Positions 33,416 to 41,582 of a stretch of 64,000 bases of DNA are shown piece after piece; the first letter of the stretch is position 1, and the number at the start of each line of letters is the position of its first letter. The notes beneath the pieces were generated by a model. The model saw only the letters and a program-made list of their open reading frames with translations, had not been told where the DNA came from and did not search any database. This DNA is from Gallionella sp. (GTDB lineage Bacteria > Pseudomonadota > Gammaproteobacteria > Burkholderiales > Gallionellaceae). The stretch is taken from the NCBI GenBank assembly GCA_028707275.1, contig JAQTUP010000009.1:1-64000 (forward strand), in the 5' to 3' direction. The position numbers and the translations under genes are program-made.

Positions 33416-33958
33416 ATGATAACAGCAATTGCAAGTCTTACAATTTTGGGCGCGATACTGGGGCTTATTCTGGGTGTGGCGGCGCGGGTGTTCAGAGTTG
33501 AGGGTAATGCGCTGGTCGCCGAGCTGACGGACATACTGCCAGGATCCCAGTGCGGTCAGTGCGGCTTCCCCGGCTGTTCGGGCGCCGCCCAGGCCCTGGC
33601 TGAAGGTCATGCACCTGTCACCTTGTGTCCGCCCGGTGGCCGTGCCGTGGCGCTGGCGCTGGCCGCGAAACTCGGGGTGGAGGCTGATGTCAGCGGCGTG
33701 CAGGATGCACGCCCCATGATCGCCGAAGTTCGCGAGGAATTGTGCATAGGCTGTACACGTTGCTTCAAGGTTTGTCCTACCGACGCCATCATGGGTGCGG
33801 CTCAACAGATTCATAGCGTATTTCGCGAAGCGTGTACCGCCTGCGGGAAATGTGAGGCCGTCTGCCCGACCGAATCGATCACACTTCAACCCGTGCAGCT
33901 CACGCTACACGCCTGGTATTGGCATAAACCTGTGACTCAGACAACCATTGCCGCGTGA
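33416..33958 (+). CDS. rnfB: Rnf complex ferredoxin subunit RnfB
   Basis: This 180-residue protein has an N-terminal membrane helix, a [4Fe-4S] domain with C46, C49, C54 and C71 (GSQCGQCGFPGC), and two bacterial ferredoxin clusters C110/113/116/120 and C140/143/146/150. It passes electrons between the complex and soluble ferredoxin. GGAAGGA precedes the start. It sits 7 bp before rnfC. Confidence 0.96.
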   Translation: MITAIASLTILGAILGLILGVAARVFRVEGNALVAELTDILPGSQCGQCGFPGCSGAAQALAEGHAPVTLCPPGGRAVALALAAKLGVEADVSGVQDARPMIAEVREELCIGCTRCFKVCPTDAIMGAAQQIHSVFREACTACGKCEAVCPTESITLQPVQLTLHAWYWHKPVTQTTIAA

Positions 33959-33965
33959 AAACCCT

Positions 33966-35429
33966 ATGAAACTATTTAAATTGCGTGGCGGCGTACATCC
34001 GCAGGGCTGGAAAGAGTTGGCCTCAGAGCGTGAAATTCGCATTTTGCCGCTCCCCGAACGCCTGTTTGTCCCTTTGCAACAACACGTGGGCGCACCCGCT
34101 CAACCGCTGGTCAGAGTGGGAGAACATGTGCTCAAGGGACAGCTGATCGCAGCCAGTCAGGGGTTTATTTCAGCGGCCGTACACTCGCCGACTTCCGGGC
34201 GAATTAGCGCGATTGGCGACTATGCCGCCGCGCATCCGTCCGGGCTGACGGCGCCCACCGTGACGATCGCCTCGGACGGGGATGACCGCTGGCTGGACAC
34301 AGATGTGCCCGCCGATCCTTTTTTGCTTACACCGGAAGACATCGCAGCCCGGGTGGGCAAAGCCGGTATCGTGGGGCTGGGAGGCGCCACTTTTCCGTCT
34401 GCGGTAAAACTTAATTTGTCCCGCAAGAATAATGTGCACACCCTGATCATCAACGGGGGGGAGTGCGAGCCTTATATCACCTGCGACGACAGGCTGATGC
34501 GCGAGCATGCGAGCAATATTATCGAGGGGGTGCGACTGATACGGCATGCGGTGGGGGCAGTTAACGTCATGGTCGGCATCGAGGAAAACAAGCCTGCGGC
34601 CTTATTCGCCATGCAAACAGCCGCAGCAGGCACGGAAGTTAAGGTGATCGCCGTCCCGGCCATGTACCCGATGGGCTGGGACAAGCAGATGATTCGGGCG
34701 CTGACCGGACGTGAAGTGCCGGCCGACGGGCGTTCTGCCGACATCGGTGTGCTGGTGCATAACGTGGCAACCGCGTTCGCGGTACGGGATGCGGTTCGTT
34801 TTGGCCGACCGCTGGTGTCGCGACTGGTCACTGTCAGCGGCGGCGCTGTCGCAGAACCCGGGAATCTGATGGTTCCTGTCGGCACCCTGGTCGAGACCCT
34901 GTTCGGGTATTGCGGAGGATTTAGCAGTAAACCGGCGCGCCTGGTGCTGGGTGGGCCGATGATGGGAATGGAGCTGTCGACCATCAACGTGCCGGTGGTC
35001 AAGGGGACAAGCGGCGTACTGGCACTGACTAAGGGTGAGATCGGCCGCGAACAGGCTTCGCCCTGCATCCGTTGTTCCAGTTGCATACGGGCCTGTCCGG
35101 TGGGGCTGCTGCCGCTACAGATGGCCGCACACATCCGCGCCGGAGATTCTGCCGGTGCCGTCTCGCAAGGGCTGAAGGATTGTATCGCATGCGGCTGCTG
35201 TTCCTTTGTCTGTCCGTCGCATATTCCGCTGGTGCATTATTTTAATTTCGCCAAAGGCGAATTGATGGAACAAGAGCGCGGCAAGCTCAAGCAGGAGGCC
35301 ACCAAAAAACTGGCGGACGAACGTATTGCGCGGATACAGCGCATCGAACAGGAACGCCAGGCCGCAGCAGCAAAACGCAAGGCGGCGCGCGAGGCCCGCG
35401 AACTTGCCGCAAAAGCGGGGACTGTATGA
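33966..35429 (+). CDS. rnfC: Rnf complex NADH-binding subunit RnfC
   Basis: This 487-residue subunit has an N-terminal KLFKLRGGVHPQGWKEL segment, NADH/FMN-binding SLBB region (GLGGATFPSAVKLNLS, then INGGECEPYITCDDRLM) and two 4Fe-4S clusters (CIRCSSCIRACP and CIACGCCSFVCPS). A charged helical C-terminal tail rich in Arg/Ala (ERQAAAAKRKAARE) follows; it is short compared with enteric RnfC. The ATG at 33966 is the family start; 33948 is unlikely. Confidence 0.95.
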   Translation: MKLFKLRGGVHPQGWKELASEREIRILPLPERLFVPLQQHVGAPAQPLVRVGEHVLKGQLIAASQGFISAAVHSPTSGRISAIGDYAAAHPSGLTAPTVTIASDGDDRWLDTDVPADPFLLTPEDIAARVGKAGIVGLGGATFPSAVKLNLSRKNNVHTLIINGGECEPYITCDDRLMREHASNIIEGVRLIRHAVGAVNVMVGIEENKPAALFAMQTAAAGTEVKVIAVPAMYPMGWDKQMIRALTGREVPADGRSADIGVLVHNVATAFAVRDAVRFGRPLVSRLVTVSGGAVAEPGNLMVPVGTLVETLFGYCGGFSSKPARLVLGGPMMGMELSTINVPVVKGTSGVLALTKGEIGREQASPCIRCSSCIRACPVGLLPLQMAAHIRAGDSAGAVSQGLKDCIACGCCSFVCPSHIPLVHYFNFAKGELMEQERGKLKQEATKKLADERIARIQRIEQERQAAAAKRKAAREARELAAKAGTV

Positions 35430-35456
35430 GTTACAACTATCCAACAATAATCACAT

Positions 35457-35553
35457 TCCTTCCCCCGCTCAGGGGGGAAGGTCAGGATGGGGGTAAAAGT
35501 GTGGCTCAACGCTTCTACCCTCTCCCTGGCCCTCTCCCTGCAAGGGAGAGGGG
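35457..35553. repeat. G/C-rich palindromic repeat, copy C
   Basis: TTCCTTCCCCCGCTCAGGGG with a facing half (TCTACCCTCTCCCTGGCCCT, then CTCCCTGCAAGGGAGAG) fills most of the 158-bp rnfC-rnfD gap. Same family as 7341-7444. Confidence 0.75.
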
Positions 35554-35587
35554 ATTTAATTTCTGTAGCGCATAAAGGATTTTTATC

Positions 35588-36646
35588 ATGAACCCTATCG
35601 CACATTCCCCCCACGCCCATGCGCCCATTTCGGTTGGCCGGGTAATGGCGCTGGTGATGCTGGCACTCACGCCTGCCACCTTATCCGGTTTCTGGTTGTA
35701 CGGCTGGCCGGCGGTCAATCTCTGGGCGGTCTCCTTACTGGCCGCCCTGCTGGGCGAAGCGCTGGTACTGAGATTGCAACAGCGCGAAATCAAACCTGTG
35801 CTAATGGATGGTTCCGGAATATTGACCGCGTGGCTGCTGGTTCTGTCCCTGCCGCCCTGGGCGCCCTGGTGGATTGCCGTGCTGGGCAGTCTGTTTGCCG
35901 TCATCATTTCCAAACAACTGTACGGAGGACTGGGGCAAAACCCGTTCAATCCGGCCATGGCCGCGCGCGTGATGCTGCTGATTTCGTTCCCCGTGGAAAT
36001 GACCACATGGACGGCGCCCCAGGCTTTTGCCCGTGCGCCCGGATGGCTGGAGAGTCTGTCGATCACTTTTTCAGGCGCTCAAGTGGACGCGATCGCAAGC
36101 GCCTCCCTGCTGGGGCACGTCAAGACAGAATTCACGCGCGGGATAGAGTGGCAGCAGGCGATGTCAGGCTACCACGCACCCGCGCTCTGGGGGGGCGGGG
36201 CTGGCAGTATGGGGGAGACGGCGGCCTTGTTTTTGTTAGTCGGCGGACTCTTCTTGATCTACAAGCGCGTCATTACCTGGCATGCGCCCGCCGCGATGCT
36301 GGCAGGTGTCGTGGTGCCGGCCATGATTTTCAGCGCCATCAATCCGGCGCATTTCGCAGGCCCGCTGTATCACCTGTTGTCGGGCGGCCTGATGCTGGGG
36401 GCGTTTTTCATCATCACGGATCCTGTGACATCGCCCAACACCGGTACCGGGCAATTTATTTTCGGGCTGGGCTGCGGGCTGCTGACCTGGATCATCCGAA
36501 CCTGGGGCGGGTATCCTGAAGGCGTCGCATTTGCCGTCATGCTGATGAATGCCGCCACACCCATCATCGACCATTATGTGAAGCCGCGCATCTACGGTCG
36601 CAATCGCCGGGGCGTATCCCTGGAACCTGTCAAAAAGGAGTCGTGA
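35588..36646 (+). CDS. rnfD: Rnf complex subunit RnfD
   Basis: This 352-residue membrane subunit has about ten helices. It covalently binds FMN at the threonine in the ITDPVTSPNTGTGQ motif near residue 282. NPFNPAMAARVMLLISFP is a conserved block. It forms the ion channel part of the complex with RnfA/E. It follows the repeat and is one base before rnfG. Confidence 0.95.
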   Translation: MNPIAHSPHAHAPISVGRVMALVMLALTPATLSGFWLYGWPAVNLWAVSLLAALLGEALVLRLQQREIKPVLMDGSGILTAWLLVLSLPPWAPWWIAVLGSLFAVIISKQLYGGLGQNPFNPAMAARVMLLISFPVEMTTWTAPQAFARAPGWLESLSITFSGAQVDAIASASLLGHVKTEFTRGIEWQQAMSGYHAPALWGGGAGSMGETAALFLLVGGLFLIYKRVITWHAPAAMLAGVVVPAMIFSAINPAHFAGPLYHLLSGGLMLGAFFIITDPVTSPNTGTGQFIFGLGCGLLTWIIRTWGGYPEGVAFAVMLMNAATPIIDHYVKPRIYGRNRRGVSLEPVKKES

Positions 36647-36647
36647 G

Positions 36648-37277
36648 ATGGATTTTGAACAACTACGCGGCAAATTATATTATCAGGTGTTGTTACTGGG
36701 CGGCGTTGCACTGGTGACGACCGCCGCCCTGGCCTTTGCCGACAAATCGACATCAGTCGACATTGCAGCCGCCCAGGCTCGGGACATGCAGCAATCGCTG
36801 ACGCAAGTTTTGCCAGGTCGCTATGACAACGATTTGCTCAAAGACACCGTGCTGCTGGCGACTCAATCTGAAGAGGTCACGGTGTACCGCGCGCGCAGGG
36901 TCGGACGGGTGGAGGCGGTGGTGTTTAAAGTCAGCGGCCCGGGGTATGCAGGTCCGATAGACTGCATGATGGGCATCGACAGAGGCGGACATATCACCGG
37001 TGTGCGCGTGATCAAACACAAGGAAACCCCGGGATTGGGCGACAAGATCGAGCCTGCCAAGGGGCGCTGGATCTACGATTTTGAGGACAAGAGTCTGGGC
37101 AATCCGTCGGCGGATAAATGGTATGTCAAAAAGGATGGCGGCGTGTTCGACCAGTTTGCGGGCGCCACCATCACGCCGCGCGGCGTGGTCAGGGCCGTCA
37201 AGGGCGGGCTGGATTTTTTTGAAAAGAACAGGGTACAACTGCTCGATGAAACAGTGGTAAAAGGAGGCAAGTCATGA
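36648..37277 (+). CDS. rnfG: Rnf complex FMN subunit RnfG
   Basis: This 209-residue subunit has one N-terminal membrane helix (QVLLLGGVALVTTAALAFA) and a periplasmic FMN-binding domain. FMN is attached to the threonine of AGATITPRGV near residue 174. GVRVIKHKETPGLGDKIE is also conserved. The stop overlaps the rnfE start by four bases (ATGA). Confidence 0.95.
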   Translation: MDFEQLRGKLYYQVLLLGGVALVTTAALAFADKSTSVDIAAAQARDMQQSLTQVLPGRYDNDLLKDTVLLATQSEEVTVYRARRVGRVEAVVFKVSGPGYAGPIDCMMGIDRGGHITGVRVIKHKETPGLGDKIEPAKGRWIYDFEDKSLGNPSADKWYVKKDGGVFDQFAGATITPRGVVRAVKGGLDFFEKNRVQLLDETVVKGGKS

Positions 37278-37954
37278 GCAATCTCTACGCCCGCATCACG
37301 CGCGACAGCCTGTGGAGCAACAACATTGTTTTTGCACAGACGCTGGGGCTTTGTCCGACCATGGCCGTGACCAGCACCGCCACTAACGGTCTGGGGATGG
37401 GGCTGGCGACCACCGCCGTGCTGGTTGCCTCCAATATGCTCATTTCATCCATCCGTCATGCCGTCAGCGACGAAGTGCGCATCCCTGTGTATATCGTGAT
37501 CATCGCCACGCTGGTGACGCTGGTGGATGTGAGTATCAATGCCTGGGCGCATGACCTTTATAAAGTGCTCGGGCTGTATATCGCGCTGATCGTGGCCAAC
37601 TGCGCCGTATTGGGGCGCGCCGAGGCATTTGCCGCCAGGAATCCTGTCCTGCCCTCCGGTATGGATGGACTGATGATGGGGCTGGGATTTACTTTTGCAT
37701 TGACCGCAATCGGCCTGGTGCGCGAAATACTCGGCACAGGCACCTTGTTCGCCGACGCGCACCTGCTGCTGGGACCTGCGTTTTCCTTTATGGAATTCAA
37801 ACTCATCCCCGACTATAAGGGATTTTTGTTGATGATTTTGCCACCCGGCGGGTTTTTGGCGGTGGGGTTTTTAATCGCCGCAAAGCGGATCATCGACCGC
37901 CCCCGCGCATCGGTGGCCGAGTCTGTACAAGTTGCCGCACCAATCATCCGTTAA
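37274..37954 (+). CDS. rnfE: Rnf complex subunit RnfE
   Basis: This 226-residue membrane protein is paralogous to RnfA: SLWSNNIVFAQTLGLCPTMA, then LGLYIALIVANCAVLGRAEA and GMDGLMMGLGFTFAL. About six helices. It completes the A/B/C/D/G/E set. GGAGG lies just before the ATG. Confidence 0.95.
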   Translation: MSNLYARITRDSLWSNNIVFAQTLGLCPTMAVTSTATNGLGMGLATTAVLVASNMLISSIRHAVSDEVRIPVYIVIIATLVTLVDVSINAWAHDLYKVLGLYIALIVANCAVLGRAEAFAARNPVLPSGMDGLMMGLGFTFALTAIGLVREILGTGTLFADAHLLLGPAFSFMEFKLIPDYKGFLLMILPPGGFLAVGFLIAAKRIIDRPRASVAESVQVAAPIIR

Positions 37955-37964
37955 GGGGAACCTC

Positions 37965-38249
37965 ATGCAAGTTGGCATCGCCTATTCTGAACCCGCGCAA
38001 CAACTCTGGCTGCGCATTGAAGTGCCGGAAGATTGTACCGTACAGACGGCCATTGAGCAGTCCGGCATTTTACGCAAGTTCCCGGAAATAGATCTTACAA
38101 CGTATCAGGTGGGTATCTTTGGCAAAGTAACCGGCCTGGACGGATCGCTAAAACAGGGCGACCGGGTGGAGATTTACCGGGGAATCACCGCAGACCCTGC
38201 CACTGTCCCCCGGCGAAAAATGGCCGATGATGACGACGATGATGATTGA
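37965..38249 (+). CDS. rnfH: RnfH-family protein
   Basis: This 94-residue ubiquitin-like-fold protein reads MQVGIAYSEPAQQLWLRIEV, then AIEQSGILRKFPEIDL, VGIFGKVTGLDGSL and GDRVEIYRGI. RnfH follows rnf genes in several diazotrophs; its role is unclear. The last seven residues are all Asp, after KMADD, which is unusual. Start 37965 is preferred over 37932, which overlaps rnfE. Confidence 0.9.
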   Translation: MQVGIAYSEPAQQLWLRIEVPEDCTVQTAIEQSGILRKFPEIDLTTYQVGIFGKVTGLDGSLKQGDRVEIYRGITADPATVPRRKMADDDDDDD

Positions 38250-38330
38250 ACACTTGTCCGCGCATTCCCCTTGCCAGGTGAATTCCACACCAGCCTTGCG
38301 CCAGCAGAGGGTCAAGCGGACAAGTGTTCA
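38247..38330. repeat. Inverted repeat after rnf operon
   Basis: TGAACACTTGTCCGC at 38247-38261 is perfectly inverted at 38316-38330, with 54 bp between. It overlaps the rnfH stop. It may be a small mobile repeat or act in transcript end formation. Confidence 0.6.
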
Positions 38331-38366
38331 CTTATTCCTGACCTACCCCGGATGCTGAATCTGCTC

Positions 38367-38404
38367 GGGGTCGTCTCAGAAAACGGAATTTAAAGTACGC
38401 TAAG
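38367..38404. mobile_element. Tn3-family 38-bp terminal inverted repeat
   Basis: GGGGTCGTCTCAGAAAACGG, ending AAAGTACGCTAAG, is exactly 38 bp and matches the Tn21/Tn501-type ends of Tn3-family transposons. The tnpR stop codon lies within it. No matching second end was found in the window. Confidence 0.85.
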
Positions 38405-38957
38405 GATTGGTGGAGGCCGGAATCCAGCGGTATAGGGTCGGCACGGACACGCCAAGGTTGTGGGCTACGTCGCAAGGCGGCACACCGTTGGCCAGCAGCT
38501 TCTTGGCTGACTCGATCTTACTATCGGTCATTTTCCGTTTGCGGCCACCCGTACGGCCAAGTTTGCGGGCGACATTTAGCCCTGCGCGAGTGCGTTCCAC
38601 CATCAGTTCCCGCTCCATCTCGGCCAGGCTGGCCATGACGTGGAAGAAGAACCGACCAGATGGCGTGCCGGTATCGATAGCGTCGGTCAGGCTCTTGAAC
38701 TGGACGCCCTGCTTGTGCAGCTCGCCGACCAGATCGACCAAGTTTTTGACGCTACGCCCCAAGCGATCCAGCTTCCACACAACCAGAGTGTCGCCCTCGC
38801 GCAGCATCTCCTGCGCTTTACCTAAGCCGGGACGATCATTCCGCGTACCGCTCACCTTGTCCTCAAAGACCTTCTGGCACCCTGCCCTGGTCAAGGCTTC
38901 CCGCTGCAACTCAAGGTTTTGATCTTGCGTCGAGACACGTGCATAGCCGATCAACAT
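38400..38957 (-). CDS. tnpR: Serine resolvase TnpR (Tn3 family)
   Basis: This 185-residue small serine recombinase starts MLIGYARVSTQDQNLELQRE, with the catalytic Ser in YARVST and conserved LDRLGRS and MASLAEMERELMVERT. A C-terminal HTH (SAKKLLANGVPPCDVAHNLG) completes it. It resolves cointegrates at res. The gene end runs into the transposon terminal repeat and its start overlaps the hepT stop by 7 bp. Confidence 0.95.
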   Translation of the reverse strand: MLIGYARVSTQDQNLELQREALTRAGCQKVFEDKVSGTRNDRPGLGKAQEMLREGDTLVVWKLDRLGRSVKNLVDLVGELHKQGVQFKSLTDAIDTGTPSGRFFFHVMASLAEMERELMVERTRAGLNVARKLGRTGGRKRKMTDSKIESAKKLLANGVPPCDVAHNLGVSVPTLYRWIPASTNP

Positions 38958-39322
38958 GTGAGGTCTTTGTCGTCGGCATCTTGGCGCACATCGGGAAGTT
39001 GCTTCAACAAATCAGGCAGCGCTGCCTGCACCGTCTCCCACACCACTTCAAGATTGATGTCGAAGTAGCCGTGGGCGATGCGATTGCGCATCCCACGCAT
39101 GCTGCGCCACGGCACTTCGTGGTGCGCCTGGATGAATTCGGCGTAGCCGTCCATTACCTTCGTCGCCGCCTCACCAATGATGATGAGGCTCATGATAACG
39201 GCCTGCTGGGTGCGCTTGTCCTCAAGAAAGTCGGCTTTACTCAAACCGTCAACGAAGCTGCACGCATCCGTTGCGGCCTGCTGCATGTGGTCGAGATAGT
39301 CGGGAAGGCGGTTTTCGTTCAT
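38951..39322 (-). CDS. hepT: HepT-type HEPN toxin
   Basis: This 123-residue HEPN-domain protein contains the family R-x4-6-H signature in MRGMRNRIAHGYFDIN. HepT is a ribonuclease-type toxin kept inactive by AMP-tails added by MntA. It overlaps mntA by four bases and tnpR by 7, so the TA pair is expressed with the resolvase. It is a Tn3 passenger. Confidence 0.9.
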   Translation of the reverse strand: MNENRLPDYLDHMQQAATDACSFVDGLSKADFLEDKRTQQAVIMSLIIIGEAATKVMDGYAEFIQAHHEVPWRSMRGMRNRIAHGYFDINLEVVWETVQAALPDLLKQLPDVRQDADDKDLTC

Positions 39323-39615
39323 ACCGGCTGCGCCTCCGCGAGCACCTTAGCGCGGAACTTCGGCGGCAGGTCGGCAGGAGTCAGCAGATCGACGTGAACG
39401 CCAAGTATGGACTCCAGTTCGACTTGCAATCCGCCCAAGTCAAACAGCGTAGCACCGGGTAACGCATCGACCAGTAGATCGAGGTCGCTGCCGTCCTGGT
39501 CGGTGCCGTGGAGCACCGAGCCGAAGATGCGCGGGTTCATCGTGCGAAAGCGGCTCGCCGCTTCACGGACGGCACTTCGCTTGAGGTCAAGCACGAGTGA
39601 GGGTCGCATGGGCAT
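39319..39615 (-). CDS. mntA: MntA-type nucleotidyltransferase antitoxin
   Basis: This 98-residue minimal nucleotidyltransferase has the motif GSVLHGTDQDGSDLDLLVD (GS-x10-D-x-D). It should inactivate HepT by AMPylation. Starts MPMRPSLV; the second ATG (39609) has slightly better spacing from AAAGG. First gene of the mntA-hepT-tnpR run, reading away from the res region. Confidence 0.9.
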   Translation of the reverse strand: MPMRPSLVLDLKRSAVREAASRFRTMNPRIFGSVLHGTDQDGSDLDLLVDALPGATLFDLGGLQVELESILGVHVDLLTPADLPPKFRAKVLAEAQPV

Positions 39616-39768
39616 CCTTTCTTATCGAAACTCGTTGTAATAGTAAGGGATCGAGAATAGCATTTCAAGAACCATTTTCGAGAATCGCAGCGCCTTGATT
39701 TCGCGTGTCACGTTGGTGGCCCTGTGTAGACTCTCAAAATCCCTCGTTTTCAAGAATAAGGAGTCTGC
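39616..39768. other. Candidate res site between mntA and tnpA
   Basis: This 150-bp gap between the divergent mntA-hepT-tnpR run and the tnpA start contains several imperfect dyads (ATCGAGAATAGC, TTTTCGAGAATCGC, TCGTTTTCAAGAAT). That is the expected position and look of a Tn3-family res region. The tnpA Shine-Dalgarno AAGGAG is at 39758-39763. Confidence 0.5.
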
Positions 39769-39944
39769 ATGCCGCCGAGACTTGGGCGACACCATGCTGT
39801 TCATCCCCAAGGGCGATACCGCTTATGACGCGCTCAAGCCGATGATTAGCAGTGACCGGCTGAATATCCAGCAGATACGTGCTCATTGGAATGAAATTTT
39901 GCGGCTGGCCACCTCAATCAAGCAGGGTACGGTGACGGCTATAG
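39769..39944 (+). pseudogene. tnpA: Tn3-family transposase remnant
   Basis: ATG 39769 begins MPPR, the normal start of Tn3 transposases, but a few codons later the sequence is from deep inside the protein: in another frame [20 protein letters not shown], then [20 protein letters not shown]. Several hundred codons are missing and the piece ends at the IS3 boundary. Only this scrap of tnpA remains. Confidence 0.85.
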
Positions 39945-40005
39945 TGGATCCCAGTTTTCAGACAATGACACAGATGGTAGCCTGCGGTAACCAAAGGAGC
40001 AGGTG

Positions 40006-40371
40006 ATGAGTGAAAGCAAGCGCAAGAATTTTACGGGTGAGTTCAAGGCGAAGGTGGCACTTGAAGCGATCCGTGGCACCAAGACGGTAAATGATATTGG
40101 TCAGGAATTTGGCGTGCATCCCTCACAAGTAGGTTTGTGGAAACGGGAATTGCAAGATCAGGCATCCAGCCTGTTTGATGTCAAACGCGGCCCCAAACCT
40201 GCCGATCCGTCTGCCAGTCCGGAGCGCTTGTATTCTGAGATCGGGCGACTAAAAATGGAACTGGACTGGCTCAAAAAAAGTCTGGGATCTGCCTTTAGAG
40301 GAACGCAGGACGTGGGTTGGCACTGTAGAACCATTGGCGCTAACGCGACAGTGCGAACTTGCGGGTGTTAA
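40006..40371 (+). CDS. IS3-family transposase OrfA
   Basis: This 121-residue DNA-binding half of an IS3-family transposase reads KRKNFTGEFKAKVALEAIRG, then VNDIGQEFGVHPSQVGLWKR (HTH) and a leucine-zipper-like end. The start at 40006 is after GGAGCAGGTG. Its end overlaps orfB, as needed for programmed -1 frameshifting, but orfB is broken. Confidence 0.88.
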   Translation: MSESKRKNFTGEFKAKVALEAIRGTKTVNDIGQEFGVHPSQVGLWKRELQDQASSLFDVKRGPKPADPSASPERLYSEIGRLKMELDWLKKSLGSAFRGTQDVGWHCRTIGANATVRTCGC

Positions 40372-41190
40372 TCGTTCGACGGTCTACGCGCCGCACGAGG
40401 CGCCCAGGCCGGATGAACAGAAATTGGCGTTGTTGGCACTAATCGACGTTGAGTACACGAGCCGTCCGTTCTACGGCAGTCGCAAGACTGCTGGTTTATT
40501 TGCGGGGTTTGGGCTATGTAATCAATCGCAAGCGTGTACAGAGGTTGATGCGGCTATTGGGCTTGACCTCTATGGCGCCAGGGCCCAATACCAGTCGCCC
40601 GCATCCGGAGCACAAGGTTTATCCGTACCTGCTGCGGGGCGTGGTAGTCACCCGACCCAATCAGGTATGGAGTACGGATATCACGTATATCCGGCTGCCG
40701 CGAGGGTTTGTGTACCTGGTGGCAGTAATCGACTGGTATTCTCGTCGCGTGTTGTCATGGCGGTTGTCGAACACGATGGATAGCGGATTTTGTGTGGATT
40801 GTCGTGCAGGCGGCATTACAGAATTTTGGCACGCCTGAGATATTCAATACGGATCAGGGCAGCCAGTTTACCAGCGAGGCATTTACTGGTGTGTTATTGA
40901 AAAAAGATATTGCAATCAGTATGGATGGACGTGGCCGGGCTCTGGATAACATCTTTGTGGAACGGCTCTGGCGCAGCGTCAAATATAAAGATGTGTATCT
41001 GAAAGGATATGCCACGCTGCCGGAGTTGCTGTTTGGGTTGACGAATTATTTTGCTTTTTACAACATGGAAAGAACGCACCAATCGCTGGACTATTACACG
41101 CCAGATCAGGTCTATCGTACGGCCAGCGGCGGCGGAGCCAGAATTGTGGACAGGTTCAATACGACAGCAAAAACGCTTTCAGAAATAGAA
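40334..41190 (+). pseudogene. IS3-family transposase OrfB, frameshifted
   Basis: The integrase part is spread over three frames. First ELAGVNRSTVYAPHEAPRP to PFYGSRK; then LRGLGYVINRKRVQRLMRLL to TDITYIRLPRG and NTMDSGFC; then FGTPEIFNTDQGSQFTSEAF to FVERLWRSVKYKDVYLKGY. Frame breaks lie near 40490 and 40795. The DDE residues (TDI, TDQG, FVE) are still readable but no full protein can be made. Confidence 0.85.
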
Positions 41191-41266
41191 ACACGGGGCA
41201 GCGCCGTCCAGCTGCATGAGAAAGGCGACCATCTTAAACTCGACACTGTCTTGACTGAGGGATCCA

Positions 41267-41524
41267 CAATATCTTTTTTTCGAGTATCAGCACGCGCCCT
41301 CCTTCCGCTGTACTGACAGAGATCAGCGCATTGATCATGCCCGCAATTTTTTCGCCATCGCGTACCACGAACAATCGGCCCAGCACCGAGTTCTCCAGAA
41401 TCAGCCGCATACCGCGCAATTGCTTGTCTCGCTCGGGAAAAAAATCGCTCTCCAGAGTGAAAAGTTCGGCGAGCAAGCAGGCCAGTTGCGGCAGATCTTC
41501 GGCAGTAACAAAATCGATATTCAT
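41267..41524 (-). pseudogene. GNAT acetyltransferase, cut by IS3
   Basis: Reads MNIDFVTAEDLPQLACLLAE, then NSVLGRLFVVRDGEKIAGMI and GGRVLILE, the first half of a GNAT N-acetyltransferase. At the IS end it loses the acetyl-CoA-binding loop (QxxGxG), so it cannot be active. It lies just upstream of no other gene on its strand; modC follows beyond a repeat. Confidence 0.8.
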
Positions 41525-41530
41525 ATCATC

Positions 41531-41582
41531 CGTAGGTCGGACTTCAGTCCGACGCACCTTGTCGGGATAAATCCCGACCTAC
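41531..41582. repeat. GTAGGTCGGG repeat, copy 2
   Basis: CGTAGGTCGGACTTCAGTCC, then an inverted GGATAAATCCCGACCTAC. On the minus strand its TAG is the modC stop codon (41579-41581), as with nifB and copy 1. Confidence 0.7.

Larger units (their letters stand above)
39945..41266 (+). mobile_element. IS3-family insertion sequence, decayed
   Basis: This element of about 1.32 kb is bounded by imperfect inverted ends, TGGATCCCAGTTTTCAGACA at left and its counterpart (…CTTGACTGAGGGATCCA) at right. It holds orfA and a frameshifted orfB. The left flank is the tnpA scrap, the right flank a truncated acetyltransferase gene. No matching target duplication is seen, so the junctions have been rearranged. 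Confidence 0.85.
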
